Under the pieces are notes generated by a model. The model made no database searches. It was not told the DNA's origin and saw only the letters and a program-made list of their open reading frames with translations. A stretch of 64,000 nucleotides of DNA from Picochlorum sp. 'celeri' (lineage: Eukaryota; Chlorophyta; Trebouxiophyceae), in the NCBI GenBank assembly GCA_010909725.1, contig JAACMV010000019.1, forward strand, positions 372,001-436,000, read 5' to 3'. Position 1 is the stretch's first letter, and every line of letters starts with the position of its first letter. The position numbers were made by a program, and so were the translations under genes. Shown one piece after another: positions 32,555 to 42,269 of the stretch.

Positions 32555-33831
32555 CTATACAGAGATTTTAGATGCTTTCTTTCTTGGGGTGATAGATGGC
32601 ATGTATGAAGGCTGAAAGGACTCCCCTTCCTCCACATCTTCAGCAGTTCTGCATCAAGCACAGCACTATCAGCTAAACAAAAAAGATTTAGTTTAACGAA
32701 GCATACATAACTTACTTGCAGTCGCATGTCACTATTTGCTGAGACATTGGTACGTTAACGCCTCCCATATCTGCTGCCACATTTATGATGGACAGCAGAA
32801 TTCCGGTCATAGCACAAGTCACTCCAACAAGGAGCCAAATTACCTTTCCTTTTGTATCTGAAGCCATTGATCCTATGGTCTCTACGTCCTTTGGACTACA
32901 GGTACAACTTGCTGATGCAAGAAAGGGAAATCTCTGCAGGTCCAGGCAAGCTGCACATTGCAACAGGTAGATCAGCAAATATCTGCAAAACCATCACAAA
33001 TATCAAACGTCATACCAGGGAGACAGACATCCGAACTATCAACATCTTTGCTCTGTAGAACCGAAGCAGTTGCGAAACTAGCATCCTCCAAATTCCAGAG
33101 GGCCATAGCCCAGCTTGTCAAATAGTTCATCAAGATCAAGAACCAAACTAAACATGCTGTCAAGTACAATACTCCGACAGACAGTATAGACACCAAAGTA
33201 AAACGTCGAAATGGACCCCAAAGAGATCCTCGCAGAACATGCTTAATGTGAATCCAGGATGCAATGGCACCCACAAGGATGCAGACCACAAGCAAGATGT
33301 TCGAAATAATATAAGAGTTTAGCATGGTGTTTAAATGCCTAGTGTATCCATTCTCATTACTGTTTGTGATAGTCAGTATATCTTTCGTTCTGCGCGATGC
33401 TTTGTCAGCATTCATCACGTACAAGATTATTCCTGTTATCTGGAAGGCCCAGGACAGTATTGAACTCCACGGTGCCAGTAGAATCGCCGATTTCAATGTC
33501 CTGCACACATTAAAAGTCATTGTAAAAGTCAATTAGACGCTGTATAGATGACCTCTTCGGGTCTCAACGAAGACCTCCCGATTCTGACTCGGGCAACTGT
33601 TTCCCAACAAGCATACCATTTACTAGACTTGGATGCGTCCGCAGCTTTGTTTCGATTGTTATTTTGATTCTCGTGAAACCTAAAAAGAAAGAAAAGGTTT
33701 TAGTAGACATGGCGACCCTTTGTATTCAATGAGAAAACGCACCACTTTGCTCGTATGGCCGTTGAGTCCTTTTCTTTCGGCCTTCCTTTCCCTTTGGTAT
33801 CAGGGGTGATGTATTGCCAAAGTTCTCCCAT
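32555..33831 (-). CDS. Four-transmembrane protein with a Cys-rich extracytosolic loop, unknown family
   Basis: Exons 33743-33831, 33617-33679, 33016-33500, 32716-32950 and 32555-32648 (complement) join in consistent phase to 321 residues. A basic soluble N-terminus (ITPDTKGKGRPKEKDSTAIR) is followed by hydrophobic spans around ILLAPWSSILSWAFQITGII, YIISNILLVVCILVGAIASW, LVSILSVGVLYLTACLVWFL and VIWLLVGVTCAMTGILLSII. Between spans three and four lies a loop with four Cys (DVCLPAC...ASCTCSP). After span four there is CDCK, then an acidic/basic tail ending PRKKASKISV. The topology resembles MARVEL or tetraspanin-like proteins, but no family motif is convincing (no CCG). The third intron acceptor was chosen so that the Cys-loop stays in frame; the nearer AG gives a stop. 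Function unknown. Confidence 0.65.
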
Positions 33832-34258
33832 TATCTACAAAAGATTATATCTTTCAAAATAAATTTGATGTCAGGTAAGAGAGAACTTTCGCTTATTAAC
33901 CCACATGACACACAGTACGATGTACACTATTGTGGGCCTTCTGGACGATCGTTCGCCAACCAGCCGTGATCCAATCCAATAGTCCCTCGAGGAGAGAATC
34001 CCCGAGATCTTGCTGGAGACGCAAGAATGATCAGCTGCCCGCGATATACGCGTAACCAACAACATGGGATGGCCACCTGCCAACTATTTGGACCTGCAGC
34101 CATGTGGCTTGTATGTATACATGGCCATGCCATGATGGTGGATCTGGCGTAGAAAGGCTTGTCTGATTGCATAGGCAATTAAATAGTAATATAGTATTCA
34201 AACGTAATATTTATTCACACCCTTGCACCAGAGCACAGGATAGACGTGCTTTGTACCC
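33832..34258. promoter_or_regulatory. Divergent promoter region, four-TM protein / UBL5
   Basis: 427 bases between opposed starts. No gene, RNA or repeat is supported; minus-strand open frames here match nothing I know. It presumably holds the two promoters. Confidence 0.35.
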
Positions 34259-34620
34259 ATGATTGAAGTCGTTTTAAACGATCGGTTAGGAAAAAAGGTT
34301 CGCTTCCTCAGCTTGCATGCATCTCAAATCATTGAAATAGCTGAATTAATGCTTTTAACATACAGATACGAGTGAAGTGCAATGAAGACGATACCATAGG
34401 TGACCTAAAGAAGTTAGTAGCAGCACAGACAGGTATGGCATTGCGTTACGTTTTCGAGTGTCCCTCCTTTTCCTATGCTTACAGGGACGGAATATATGGT
34501 GTAGGTACGCGGCCGGAGAAGATCAGAATTCAAAAGTGGTACACTGTCTTCAAGGACCACATCACTCTTGCTGACTATGAGATCCATGATGGCATGGGCT
34601 TGGAATTGTACTACAATTGA
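34259..34620 (+). CDS. UBL5: Hub1 / UBL5 ubiquitin-like splicing modifier
   Basis: Exons 34259-34297, 34366-34432 and 34505-34620 give exactly 73 residues, the family length. Hub1 binds Snu66 and tunes spliceosome 5'-splice-site use; it is not conjugated. Seen: [55 protein letters not shown] and the di-tyrosine C-terminus LELYYN, with no diglycine. Two introns in such a small gene explain why it is easy to miss. It converges with the Bet1-type SNARE gene. Confidence 0.97.
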
Positions 34621-34706
34621 CATATTTTCATCAGTATTTCTTCCTGAAACCCCCTTTGATTACAACTTTGTCCACCATGAATAAATAAATAGCAAGGCAT
34701 TCGAAT

Positions 34707-35221
34707 CTAAAATATCCAACGTAGAAAATTTCTGACCTTTATCCAAAAATATGCACAGAAGAAGAGTGCAAGGCCAAACAGAAGAACATACAGAACGTGG
34801 TTGGATCTTGACTTTTTCGACACCCTATCTAGTCGTTTCATTGTCTGCTTTAGTGTCATCTTTGCCATGTCGAGTGAATTCTCCAGAGTCTCCACAATTT
34901 GTTGAGTCAAACTTGTTTCCTCTTGGATAGCTCTGGAAACATGCTTCAATCCCTTCACAGAGGAATGTAAGTCAGCAATGTCCTCATCGATATCATATGT
35001 TCCAGCTTCCATGTTAATTTCCAGCTGTTCATGGCTCTGTGACGAATTGCCGAACAAAGACTGCCTAGAACTCAGACCAGACCTGCAAAGGACACCTGCT
35101 TGTCAGACATGTACGGGGCGAGGCAGTGTTTCAGCAAAGCAGGATTCAGATATATGATACATATTTTGCAAGATGCACACCTGCTGGCATACCCTCGCGA
35201 CGATGAATGACCACCTGACAT
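34707..35221 (-). CDS. BET1: Bet1/Sft1-type Qc-SNARE
   Basis: Exons 35181-35221 and 34707-35082 (complement) give 138 residues. These SNAREs drive fusion in ER-Golgi and intra-Golgi traffic. Seen: Ser/Gly/Arg-rich N-terminus (MSGGHSSSRGYASRSGLSS), one SNARE motif from about residue 50 (DEDIADLHSSVKGLKHVSRA, then ETSLTQQIVETLENSLDMAK) ending LKQTMKRLDRVSKKS, and a C-terminal membrane anchor (VLYVLLFGLALFFCAYFWIK). The Q at the centre of the heptads fits a Q-SNARE zero layer. Bet1 and Sft1 cannot be separated by eye. A TGTAA element lies about 43 nt after the stop. Confidence 0.85.
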
Positions 35222-35670
35222 TGAACTACCCCAACAGCCGTGAGTACCGAACAAACGCGTCAAATGACAGGTAAATCAATTAGGTACATTCACAGATATA
35301 TATATTAAATTGTATAATCCAATCCTGGTATCAAAGAGATGTTCCTTTGATCAAACAAACAATATTGCCGTTGGAAGTAGATGTCCAACTGTCCTCGTTC
35401 TCAATACTATTTTCCTCCGTGGATGTAGCTGAGCAAGCCAGCAATTATATTTTTTCTCCTGGGAAATTGTAGATCTTGCGAGTAAGTTGGATCCACGAAT
35501 CGGCCACAGGCTTACAGTTTAGCTCATCCAAGCAGCATGCATCATGATTTACCATACATCCATATATTTAGCAATATATAGTCGATACATTGATCCGTAT
35601 ATGATTGGGTACTGTTATCATATACAGCATCGACATCTAAGAGTAGTTCTATGGTTGACAGGGTCGAATC
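35222..35670. other. Intergenic region upstream of the Bet1-type SNARE
   Basis: 449 bases with no supported gene. AT-rich blocks occur at 35291-35311 and 35555-35580. A GGTCGAATCC string near 35661 recalls a tRNA T-loop, but no acceptor or other arms are present. Confidence 0.35.
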
Positions 35671-36596
35671 CTAAAGCCAAGTCTTGATTTCTTCGAGCCA
35701 TGAATCTTTGTCAGTGCTCTAAATGCACTGGAGTGGGGGATGTATAAGTAGCTCGCAACCGATCCATTTTATCGTGTCTTGAACTCGTCTCACGCTGTAT
35801 TCAAATAATAATTGCATTGATTGTGGGGGCAATTCTCTGGGGAAAAGATCCTTGGCATGATGACTCAAAGACATGAAATGATTTAAATACTCCTATGGCA
35901 ATAATACTTTGAAAAATCCCGATATAAAGACCACAATTTCGTTGTAGAATGGAATCAATGCACTTTTTAACAGCGTTGACCCCCAATGTGGATCCAAAGT
36001 TTCCTGAGATTGTAATGAGTACAAGAGAGATGAAAATGCAGAAGCATCGATTGACACATCGGCATTCATCCTCTTCGTTAAATCGTCAACTCCTGTATAT
36101 CATCACACAAGCCAAAAAGTTAAATCCAAGGAAAGGCATGCTCCACGAAGCACCTCTTGACAATGCACTTCTGATGGGTAACAACAAAATAGGGTCATAC
36201 ATATATACTCTACCTTGAAGTGCTCTATCTAGATTCCACCTAGGTACGTCAAGATGGACCTCTGGCAACCCTGACTTCACCTTTTGCATCTCTTCATGTA
36301 TAGAAACAAGGACATCCTTCATATGCAGGCCAGACACGTCAGGGAGGGAAATGTCTACTGAGTTGGTCTCAAAGTCTGTAAGCAACAGCAGCGAGCAGGT
36401 ACTCAATCTTCCGCCTCAAGACGCTTCCACCTGATAAGCAAGTATTCAACTACGCACCTGATAGTGTCTTTTTCAACCACTGGCTGCCGAAATGTGACTG
36501 GGCTGTCCCAAGTGCTTGGCACTTTGAGGCTCCCAAGGACCGGGACGTTCTGGTAGGACAGTGTCCTATGCCAGAATATTTGATCCAGCTGCTCAT
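35671..36596 (-). CDS. Unknown protein, about 166-201 residues, 3' end model uncertain
   Basis: Exons 36458-36596, 36214-36375 and 35935-36092 (complement) join in phase. Product begins MSSWIKYSGIGHCPTRTSRS, a Ser/Arg/Cys-rich leader that could be an import signal. Then come SVDISLPDVSGLHMKDVLVS, IHEEMQKVKSGLPEVHLDVP, RWNLDRALQGVDDLTKRMN and FSSLLYSLQSQETLDPHWGS. Exon 3 can read on to a stop at 35893 (166 residues). Alternatively a 42-nt intron (35893-35934) leads to two further coding-like exons, 35794-35892 (HHAKDLFPRELPPQSMQLLF) and 35671-35718 (STDKDSWLEEIKTWL), giving 201 residues. The second model is preferred because both extra exons keep frame, but 42 nt is shorter than any other intron here. 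No family recognised. Confidence 0.5.
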
Positions 36597-36859
36597 TATT
36601 ACAACATATATTGCACTATAATCTCACTAGTTCTGCCAGATCTGTCGTATATAATCACCACGAGCCCTCCTCATTGCCATCGAAGTAGTGGAAGGACAGC
36701 TGTCGCCCTCGATCGAGGGCGCTTCCATAATGACGAGCCCGCAGTTGTGGAAGGCCTTTCAGCGACGCCTTCGAAGGCACCAACTAAGTGATTTTCTGAT
36801 ATTTATTATTTCTGTTGATTCAACACTCGCACAGAAATCAATAACAGTGTGGTGGTAAC

Positions 36860-38497
36860 ATGGCCCAGGCGGTTTCTGCTATACTGTTTTTAGACAGCAA
36901 AGGCAAGCCGGTTCTTTGCAGAGACTACAGGTGAGTCAGAAATCGTGGGATTGTGAAGAACACGTCACTGATGTAATATACTGCAGGGGTGATATACCAT
37001 TGAAAGTTTCTGAGAACTTCATAGCAAGGCTTAACGAACTCGAGGATACTAACAGAGCTAGTCCCGTCATTTTAGATGAAAATGTCACCTTTACATATAT
37101 TCAGTACTCAAATATATATCTTCTTGCGTTATCAAGGACAAACTCAAATGCTGCGGCAGTATTAGCGTTTCTGCATAAAATTGTCGACATTTTCAAGCAC
37201 TATTTTCGTGAGGTACGGAGCAATCACCATTGTAAGTTCCCTAGTATCTCGGTGTTATCACTCTATAATGTGCTGTAGTTGGAGGAAGAGTCGCTGAGGG
37301 ACAACTTTGTGATAGCGTACGAACTTTTGGATGAAGTCATGGACTTTGGGTATCCTCAGTTTACAGAAGCAGTTGTCCTGAGTGAGTATATCAAGGTCAA
37401 TGCTTATAAGATGGCTGTTCAGGCAAGGCCTCCGATGGCGGTGACCAATGCAGTGTCGTGGAGGAACGAAGGAATACATTACAAGAAGAATGAAGTCTTC
37501 CTTGATGTAGTAGAATCTGTAAATCTGCTTGTCAATTCTAATGGAACCGTTGTCAGTAGTGAAATTGCAGGAGCATTGAAGATGAGAGCATATCTGAGTG
37601 GGATGCCAGAGTGCAAATTAGGTTTGAATGATAAAGTACTTTTTGATGCACAGGGCAGAGCTGGCAGGCAGAAAGCTGTAGATTTGGAGGACATTAAATT
37701 TCATCAGTGTGTGCGCCTGGCAAGTTTTGAACGCGACCGGACAATATCTTTCATACCACCAGACGGATCCTTTGACTTGATGTGAGTCCCTTCGTCCACA
37801 TAATTGTAGAAAAAGTTGAAGTATTGTATTCGCTCAACTGACGTGACTTTGTAACTCTGCAGGACCTACCGACTAAGCCAGCAAGTGAAGCCCTTGATTT
37901 GGGTAGAGTGTCAGGTTGAAAAGCATAGTAGAAGTCGCACGGAATATTTTGTGAAGGCTAGATCTCAATTCAAGGACAGAAGTACTGCAACCTCAGTAGA
38001 GATCATGCTTCCACTTCCACCTGATGCAATTTCTCCTATTTTTAAAACATCACAGGTACGTGTACCTTCTGTTATGGGCTGTATGTCGTAGACACCCTGC
38101 AGGCTGAGAGCCTAAATTGGAAATACTGTATGTTTGACAGGGTAATGCTGTTTATGCACCTGAGCATGATGCTTTGATATGGAAGATAAAAAATTTCCCT
38201 GGAGGTAGAGACTTCACGTTACGGTGTAAATTTGGCCTGCCCTCTGTGGAGGCTGAAGAAGTTTCTTCTGGTAGGATGCCACCGATCAAAGTGAAATTTG
38301 AACTACCATATTTCACTGTCTCTGGTATTCAGGTATGAGTCGACCTTATTCCTGTCTGTGTTTGCTAGAACTAATGGAATTTGGGCAATGTCGTACAGGT
38401 GAGATATCTGAAAGTGGTGGAAAGATCAGGTTACCAAGCTCTTCCTTGGGTACGCTATATAACCACTGCTGGTGATTACGAGTTACGGATGATGTAG
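36860..38497 (+). CDS. AP1M: AP-1 clathrin adaptor complex mu subunit
   Basis: Exons 36860-36930, 36987-37212, 37279-37781, 37863-38055, 38141-38332 and 38399-38497 give 427 residues. The medium chain binds YxxPhi sorting signals at the trans-Golgi network and endosomes. Seen: longin domain (AVSAILFLDSKGKPVLCRDY, FKHYFRELEEESLRDNFVIA, YELLDEVMDFGYPQFTEA), WRNEGIHYKKNEVFLDVVES at the start of the mu homology domain, EIAGALKMRAYLSGMPECKL, PPDGSFDLMTYRLSQQVKPL, and the C-terminal GYQALPWVRYITTAGDYELR. These blocks are of the AP-1 rather than the AP-2 to AP-4 type. TGTAA occurs about 61 nt after the stop. Confidence 0.96.
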
Positions 38498-38822
38498 GCA
38501 CCGTAAAAAGCAGTATAGTCGCGGTATGATTTGTCATTGAAACAATAGATAAAGCCAATGTAATTGATGGATATTGTGGACATCTGAACAAAACGAGGAC
38601 CTCTGTCTTTGGACAGAGACATGTCCGATCAGAGTGAGTGCCCATCCGACCCGATGCCAGCCAACCATGTCCACCTGATTTGAATTTTGAAAATTCCTGA
38701 TGTGGTTGTTCCGGTATCATAGTACCGGCTGCGTGCCATAATCGTATTAAATCATAATTTATTTGATCTATTGCGATCCTAGGATCTACTTGTTTGTCAC
38801 AGAGAGGAGCAGACCCCCCAGG
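38498..38822. other. Intergenic region with two perfect hairpins
   Basis: 325 bases between AP1M and SPT16 (same strand), no gene. It contains CTCTGTC-TTTG-GACAGAG at 38601-38618 (7-bp stem, 4-nt loop) and CCGGTA-TCATAG-TACCGG at 38711-38728 (6-bp stem, 6-nt loop). The first may lie near the AP1M 3' end and the second in the SPT16 promoter or leader. Function unknown. Confidence 0.45.
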
Positions 38823-41800
38823 ATGGCAGACGAAAAGACAGCGACGAAGAAAGCAGTCGAACTCGATACAAAGCGCTTCGGGGCAAAACTAGATGCTTTA
38901 TATTCATCATGGAAGGTAAGATATGTTAAATACTGTGCGTTATAGAATGAACAATTGGGAACACCAATAACGGATCAACCTGCTGTTCAACTTCAGGACT
39001 CGGAACACTGGAAAGGAGTTTCTGCCATTGTTATTCCCACCGGAGAAGCCGCAGATGATATTAGATACTGGAAAACTAGTAGTTTGTTCTTATGGATGCT
39101 TGGATACGAGTTCACAGGTGCGTCGGTTGCGGACTCTTGTTGTGGCGTTTTTATCATTGTCTGGGTGAAATAACACGTATGACTGCTGATGTCCAGACAC
39201 TATTCTTGTTTTCACAAGGTCAGCAATTCATGCTTTGGCTGGGCAGAAGAAGCTTTCCATCCTTGAACAGTTGAAGGAGACTTGCGCTGAAAGAAACCTT
39301 GCCTTGGAGATGCATTTGAAATCCAAGGCTGAAGGGGGTGTCCCTCAAATGGAGGAACTCCTTCGCGTTATCAAGAAATCTGCTGATGATCCTATCGTTG
39401 GAAGAGTACTGAAGGAAAATCCCACCGGAAGATTCGCAGAGACTTGGGCTGGATTGATGGAAGATGCACAGCTCAAGACAGTTGATATTGGACAAAATCT
39501 GGGTGAGATCTTGCTGCCCAAAGACAGCGATGAGATTATTAATATGAAAAAAGCGGCTCTATTGCTGACAAATGCAATGAACAAGAAGGCGGTCACTGAA
39601 ATCGAGAACACGATAGATCAGGAGAAGAAGGTTACTCATGCACAACTGGCCGATCGTTTGGAAGCAGTCATTTTGGAACCAAGCAAAATCGACGTGAAGC
39701 TAAAAAAGGATGCGGTAGATATTGCTTATTCACCCATATTTGAATCAGGGGGTGAATATACACTGAAAGTTTCGTCTATCAGCTCTGGGAAACCAATGGA
39801 CTATGGTGTGATTGTTTGTCAGACTGGAACAAGATATGCATCATACTGCTCGAATATTGGGCGCACGTACTTCGTTAATCCTACCAAGGAGAAGGAATCA
39901 AAATATGCTATTGCTTTCGAGGCTCATGACGCTGCAGTCAAATCACTTGTTGAAGGATCCAAAGCATCTAATGCCTACAATGCAGCTCTCAATGTACTGA
40001 AACAAAAGGATGAGAATCTTGCTTCCAAGCTGGGGAAGAATGTGGGAACAGCAATTGGCCTTGAGATCAGGGATAATACACAGGTCCTTTCATCGTCAAA
40101 TGACAACATTTTGAAGGCTGGCATGACGTTCAACGTCGCTCTGTCTCTGAATAAATTGACAGATGAAACAGCTGATGATGAATCGGGCAAGTCTTATGCA
40201 ATCTTTATTTCAGACACGGTAATTGTCCCTCCTGCTGGAAAACCCTCAGAAGTTCTGACAGTTGGTGTTCCGAAAGATTGGAGAGAGATTGCATATTATC
40301 TGAAAGATGAAGAGGGAGAAGAATCTAGTGGAGATGATGAAGTGCAGCCAGAGCCACAAGTTGGCATCCGTAAATCGGCAAGAACTGAGCAAATCGACTT
40401 CAAGGCCAGGGAGGAGGAAAGAAGGAGACAAAAAGAGAATCAGGAGGAGTTGCTCGAAAAAGTAAATCAGGCTACTCTCAGCATTCTTGACAAGTCTAAT
40501 AACCAAAATACAGCAGGTGGTGGTACTTCAAGGAAAATCTCTGAAATTGTGTCATACAAGAATATCTCAGACGTGAAACGGGTGCACCACTTTGCCATCC
40601 AGGTGGATAATAGGAGCGAAACAGTCCTCCTTCCTATATATGGAATAATGGTTCCGTTCCACATCTTGACAATTAAAAATGCCTCTGCCACGCAAGAGAA
40701 TGAGCATTATTTCATCAGGATCAATTTCAACTTTGGATCCTCGTGGGAACCTGGAAGTCTATATCCTAACATGGCATGTGTCAAAGAAATGTCTTTTAGA
40801 ACAGCTAATGCATCGCACGCTACTTCAATTGTTCGCGATATCAAGACCCTGAGAAGCTTAATCCTTCAAAGAGACAAAGAAAAGGCAGAGAGAGCCACAC
40901 TGGTGAAGCAGGAGAAGCTCATTCTAGCAAAGAACCGTGTCCATGTGCTCAAAGAAGTGTGGATGCGACCTGCCTTTGCTGGGAAAGGAAGAAAGATGCC
41001 TGGAAACCTTACAGCGCATGTGAATGGTTTCAGATATCAGACACCAAAAGGAGAGGAGTTGGATGTGATGTACAGAAATATAAAGCATGCATTTTTCCAA
41101 CCTGCAGAAAACGACATGATCACCCTTGTGCACTTCCACTTGATCAATCCAATCATGATTGGCAAGAAGAAAACTTTGGATGTCCAATTCTATTCTCAGG
41201 TCATGGATACTATACAGACACTAGATGCAGGAAGGAGGTCAATGTATGATCCTGATGAGATTGAAGAAGAGCAACGAGAAAGAGAACGGCGGAATCAGAT
41301 CAACAAAGAATTCAGCCAGTTTATCAAGCGAGTACAGCAGGATATCTGGGAAAGGGATTATGGGGACTTGAATTTAGAGTTCGAAATCCCATTCCGTGAA
41401 CTTGGTTTTCATGGTGTTCCAGCCAGGTCAACAGCATTCATTATGCCTACTGTCAATTGCCTGATCGAGCTAACTGAAATGCCATTTACAGTGATTCCAT
41501 TGTCAGAGGTGAATCTCGTCAATTTGGAAAGAGTAGGCTTCAATCTGAGAAATTTTGACATGATCTTCATTTGGAAAGACATCAACCGGGAGGTCTCTCG
41601 CATTGACACGATTCCCTCGCACTCACTTGAGACAATCAAGGTATGATTGAAATTGACATTGCTATGCACCACGTATCTCTGATTCAATTAAAGGGCTGCC
41701 TTATGACACTTGCCATCGTCTGCAGGACTGGTTGACATCAATTGAAATGAAATATTATGAATCAAAAGTGAATCTCAACTGGAAGAATATTCTCAAATCC

Positions 41801-42251
41801 ATCAAAGAGGTGAGTATTGACAAAATTATCCATATGGGCTGCATTCAGCCAAGGAATGACTGTCTCCATTGTTCAATGCAGGACCCCGAAGGTTTCGTGG
41901 AATCAGGAGGGTGGAATTTCCTTGATGCAGACCAGAGTGACTCCGAGGAAGAAATGGAGGAGGAATCCGAATTTGAACCAAGGTATGTCAATTGATATCA
42001 AATTTACACGGATATTGCTGACCAACTCTTTTCTCACCTACAGCGATGATGCCGCCGAAGAAAGCGAAGACATTGAGAGTAGTGATGATGAGTCCGTCGT
42101 AGAGTCTGATGAGGACGACTTTGAGCCTGAAGACGAAGAAGAAGAGGGTCTGGATTGGGACGAATTAGAGATGCAAGCTCGTAAGGAAGATCGCGAGAGA
42201 GGTTATAACTCGGACGAGGAAGATCGTAGCAGGAAGAAAAGACGCCATTAA
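38823..42251 (+). CDS. SPT16: SPT16, large subunit of the FACT histone chaperone
   Basis: Exons 38823-38915, 38946-39117, 39197-41640, 41726-41809, 41882-41982 and 42044-42251 give 1033 residues, the usual length. FACT loosens and rebuilds nucleosomes for polymerases. Seen: N-terminal aminopeptidase-like domain (DTKRFGAKLDALYSSWK; LFLWMLGYEFTDTILVF; YASYCSNIGRTYFVNPT), the middle region (RVHVLKEVWMRPAFAGKGRK and GNLTAHVNGFRYQTPKGEEL), RELGFHGVPARSTAFIMPTV of the PH-like domain, and SLETIKDWLTSIEMKYYES. The acidic tail is SDSEEEMEEESEFEPSDDAA onward, ending SRKKRRH. The aminopeptidase fold is inactive in the family. The 30-nt intron at 38916-38945 is unusually short but both flanks fit the family. 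It converges with the PPR-SAP gene, 18 bp between stops. Confidence 0.97.
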
Positions 42252-42269
42252 AAGATCGACTATCTAACT

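Noticed and set aside
32979..33015. 37-nt intron in the four-span protein gene (first AG after GTATGACG)
   Set aside because: This acceptor leads to a stop after three codons; the next AG gives a 65-nt intron and an open frame through the Cys-rich loop.
33577..33593. Anticodon-arm-like hairpin read as a tRNA-Gln (CTG) fragment
   Set aside because: No D-arm with GG, no T-arm and no acceptor stem, in normal or permuted order, within about 100 bases.
35651..35680. tRNA T-arm-like GGTCGAATCC
   Set aside because: The loop lacks a base compared with GGTTCGAATCC, and no acceptor stem, D-arm or anticodon arm could be found around it on either strand.
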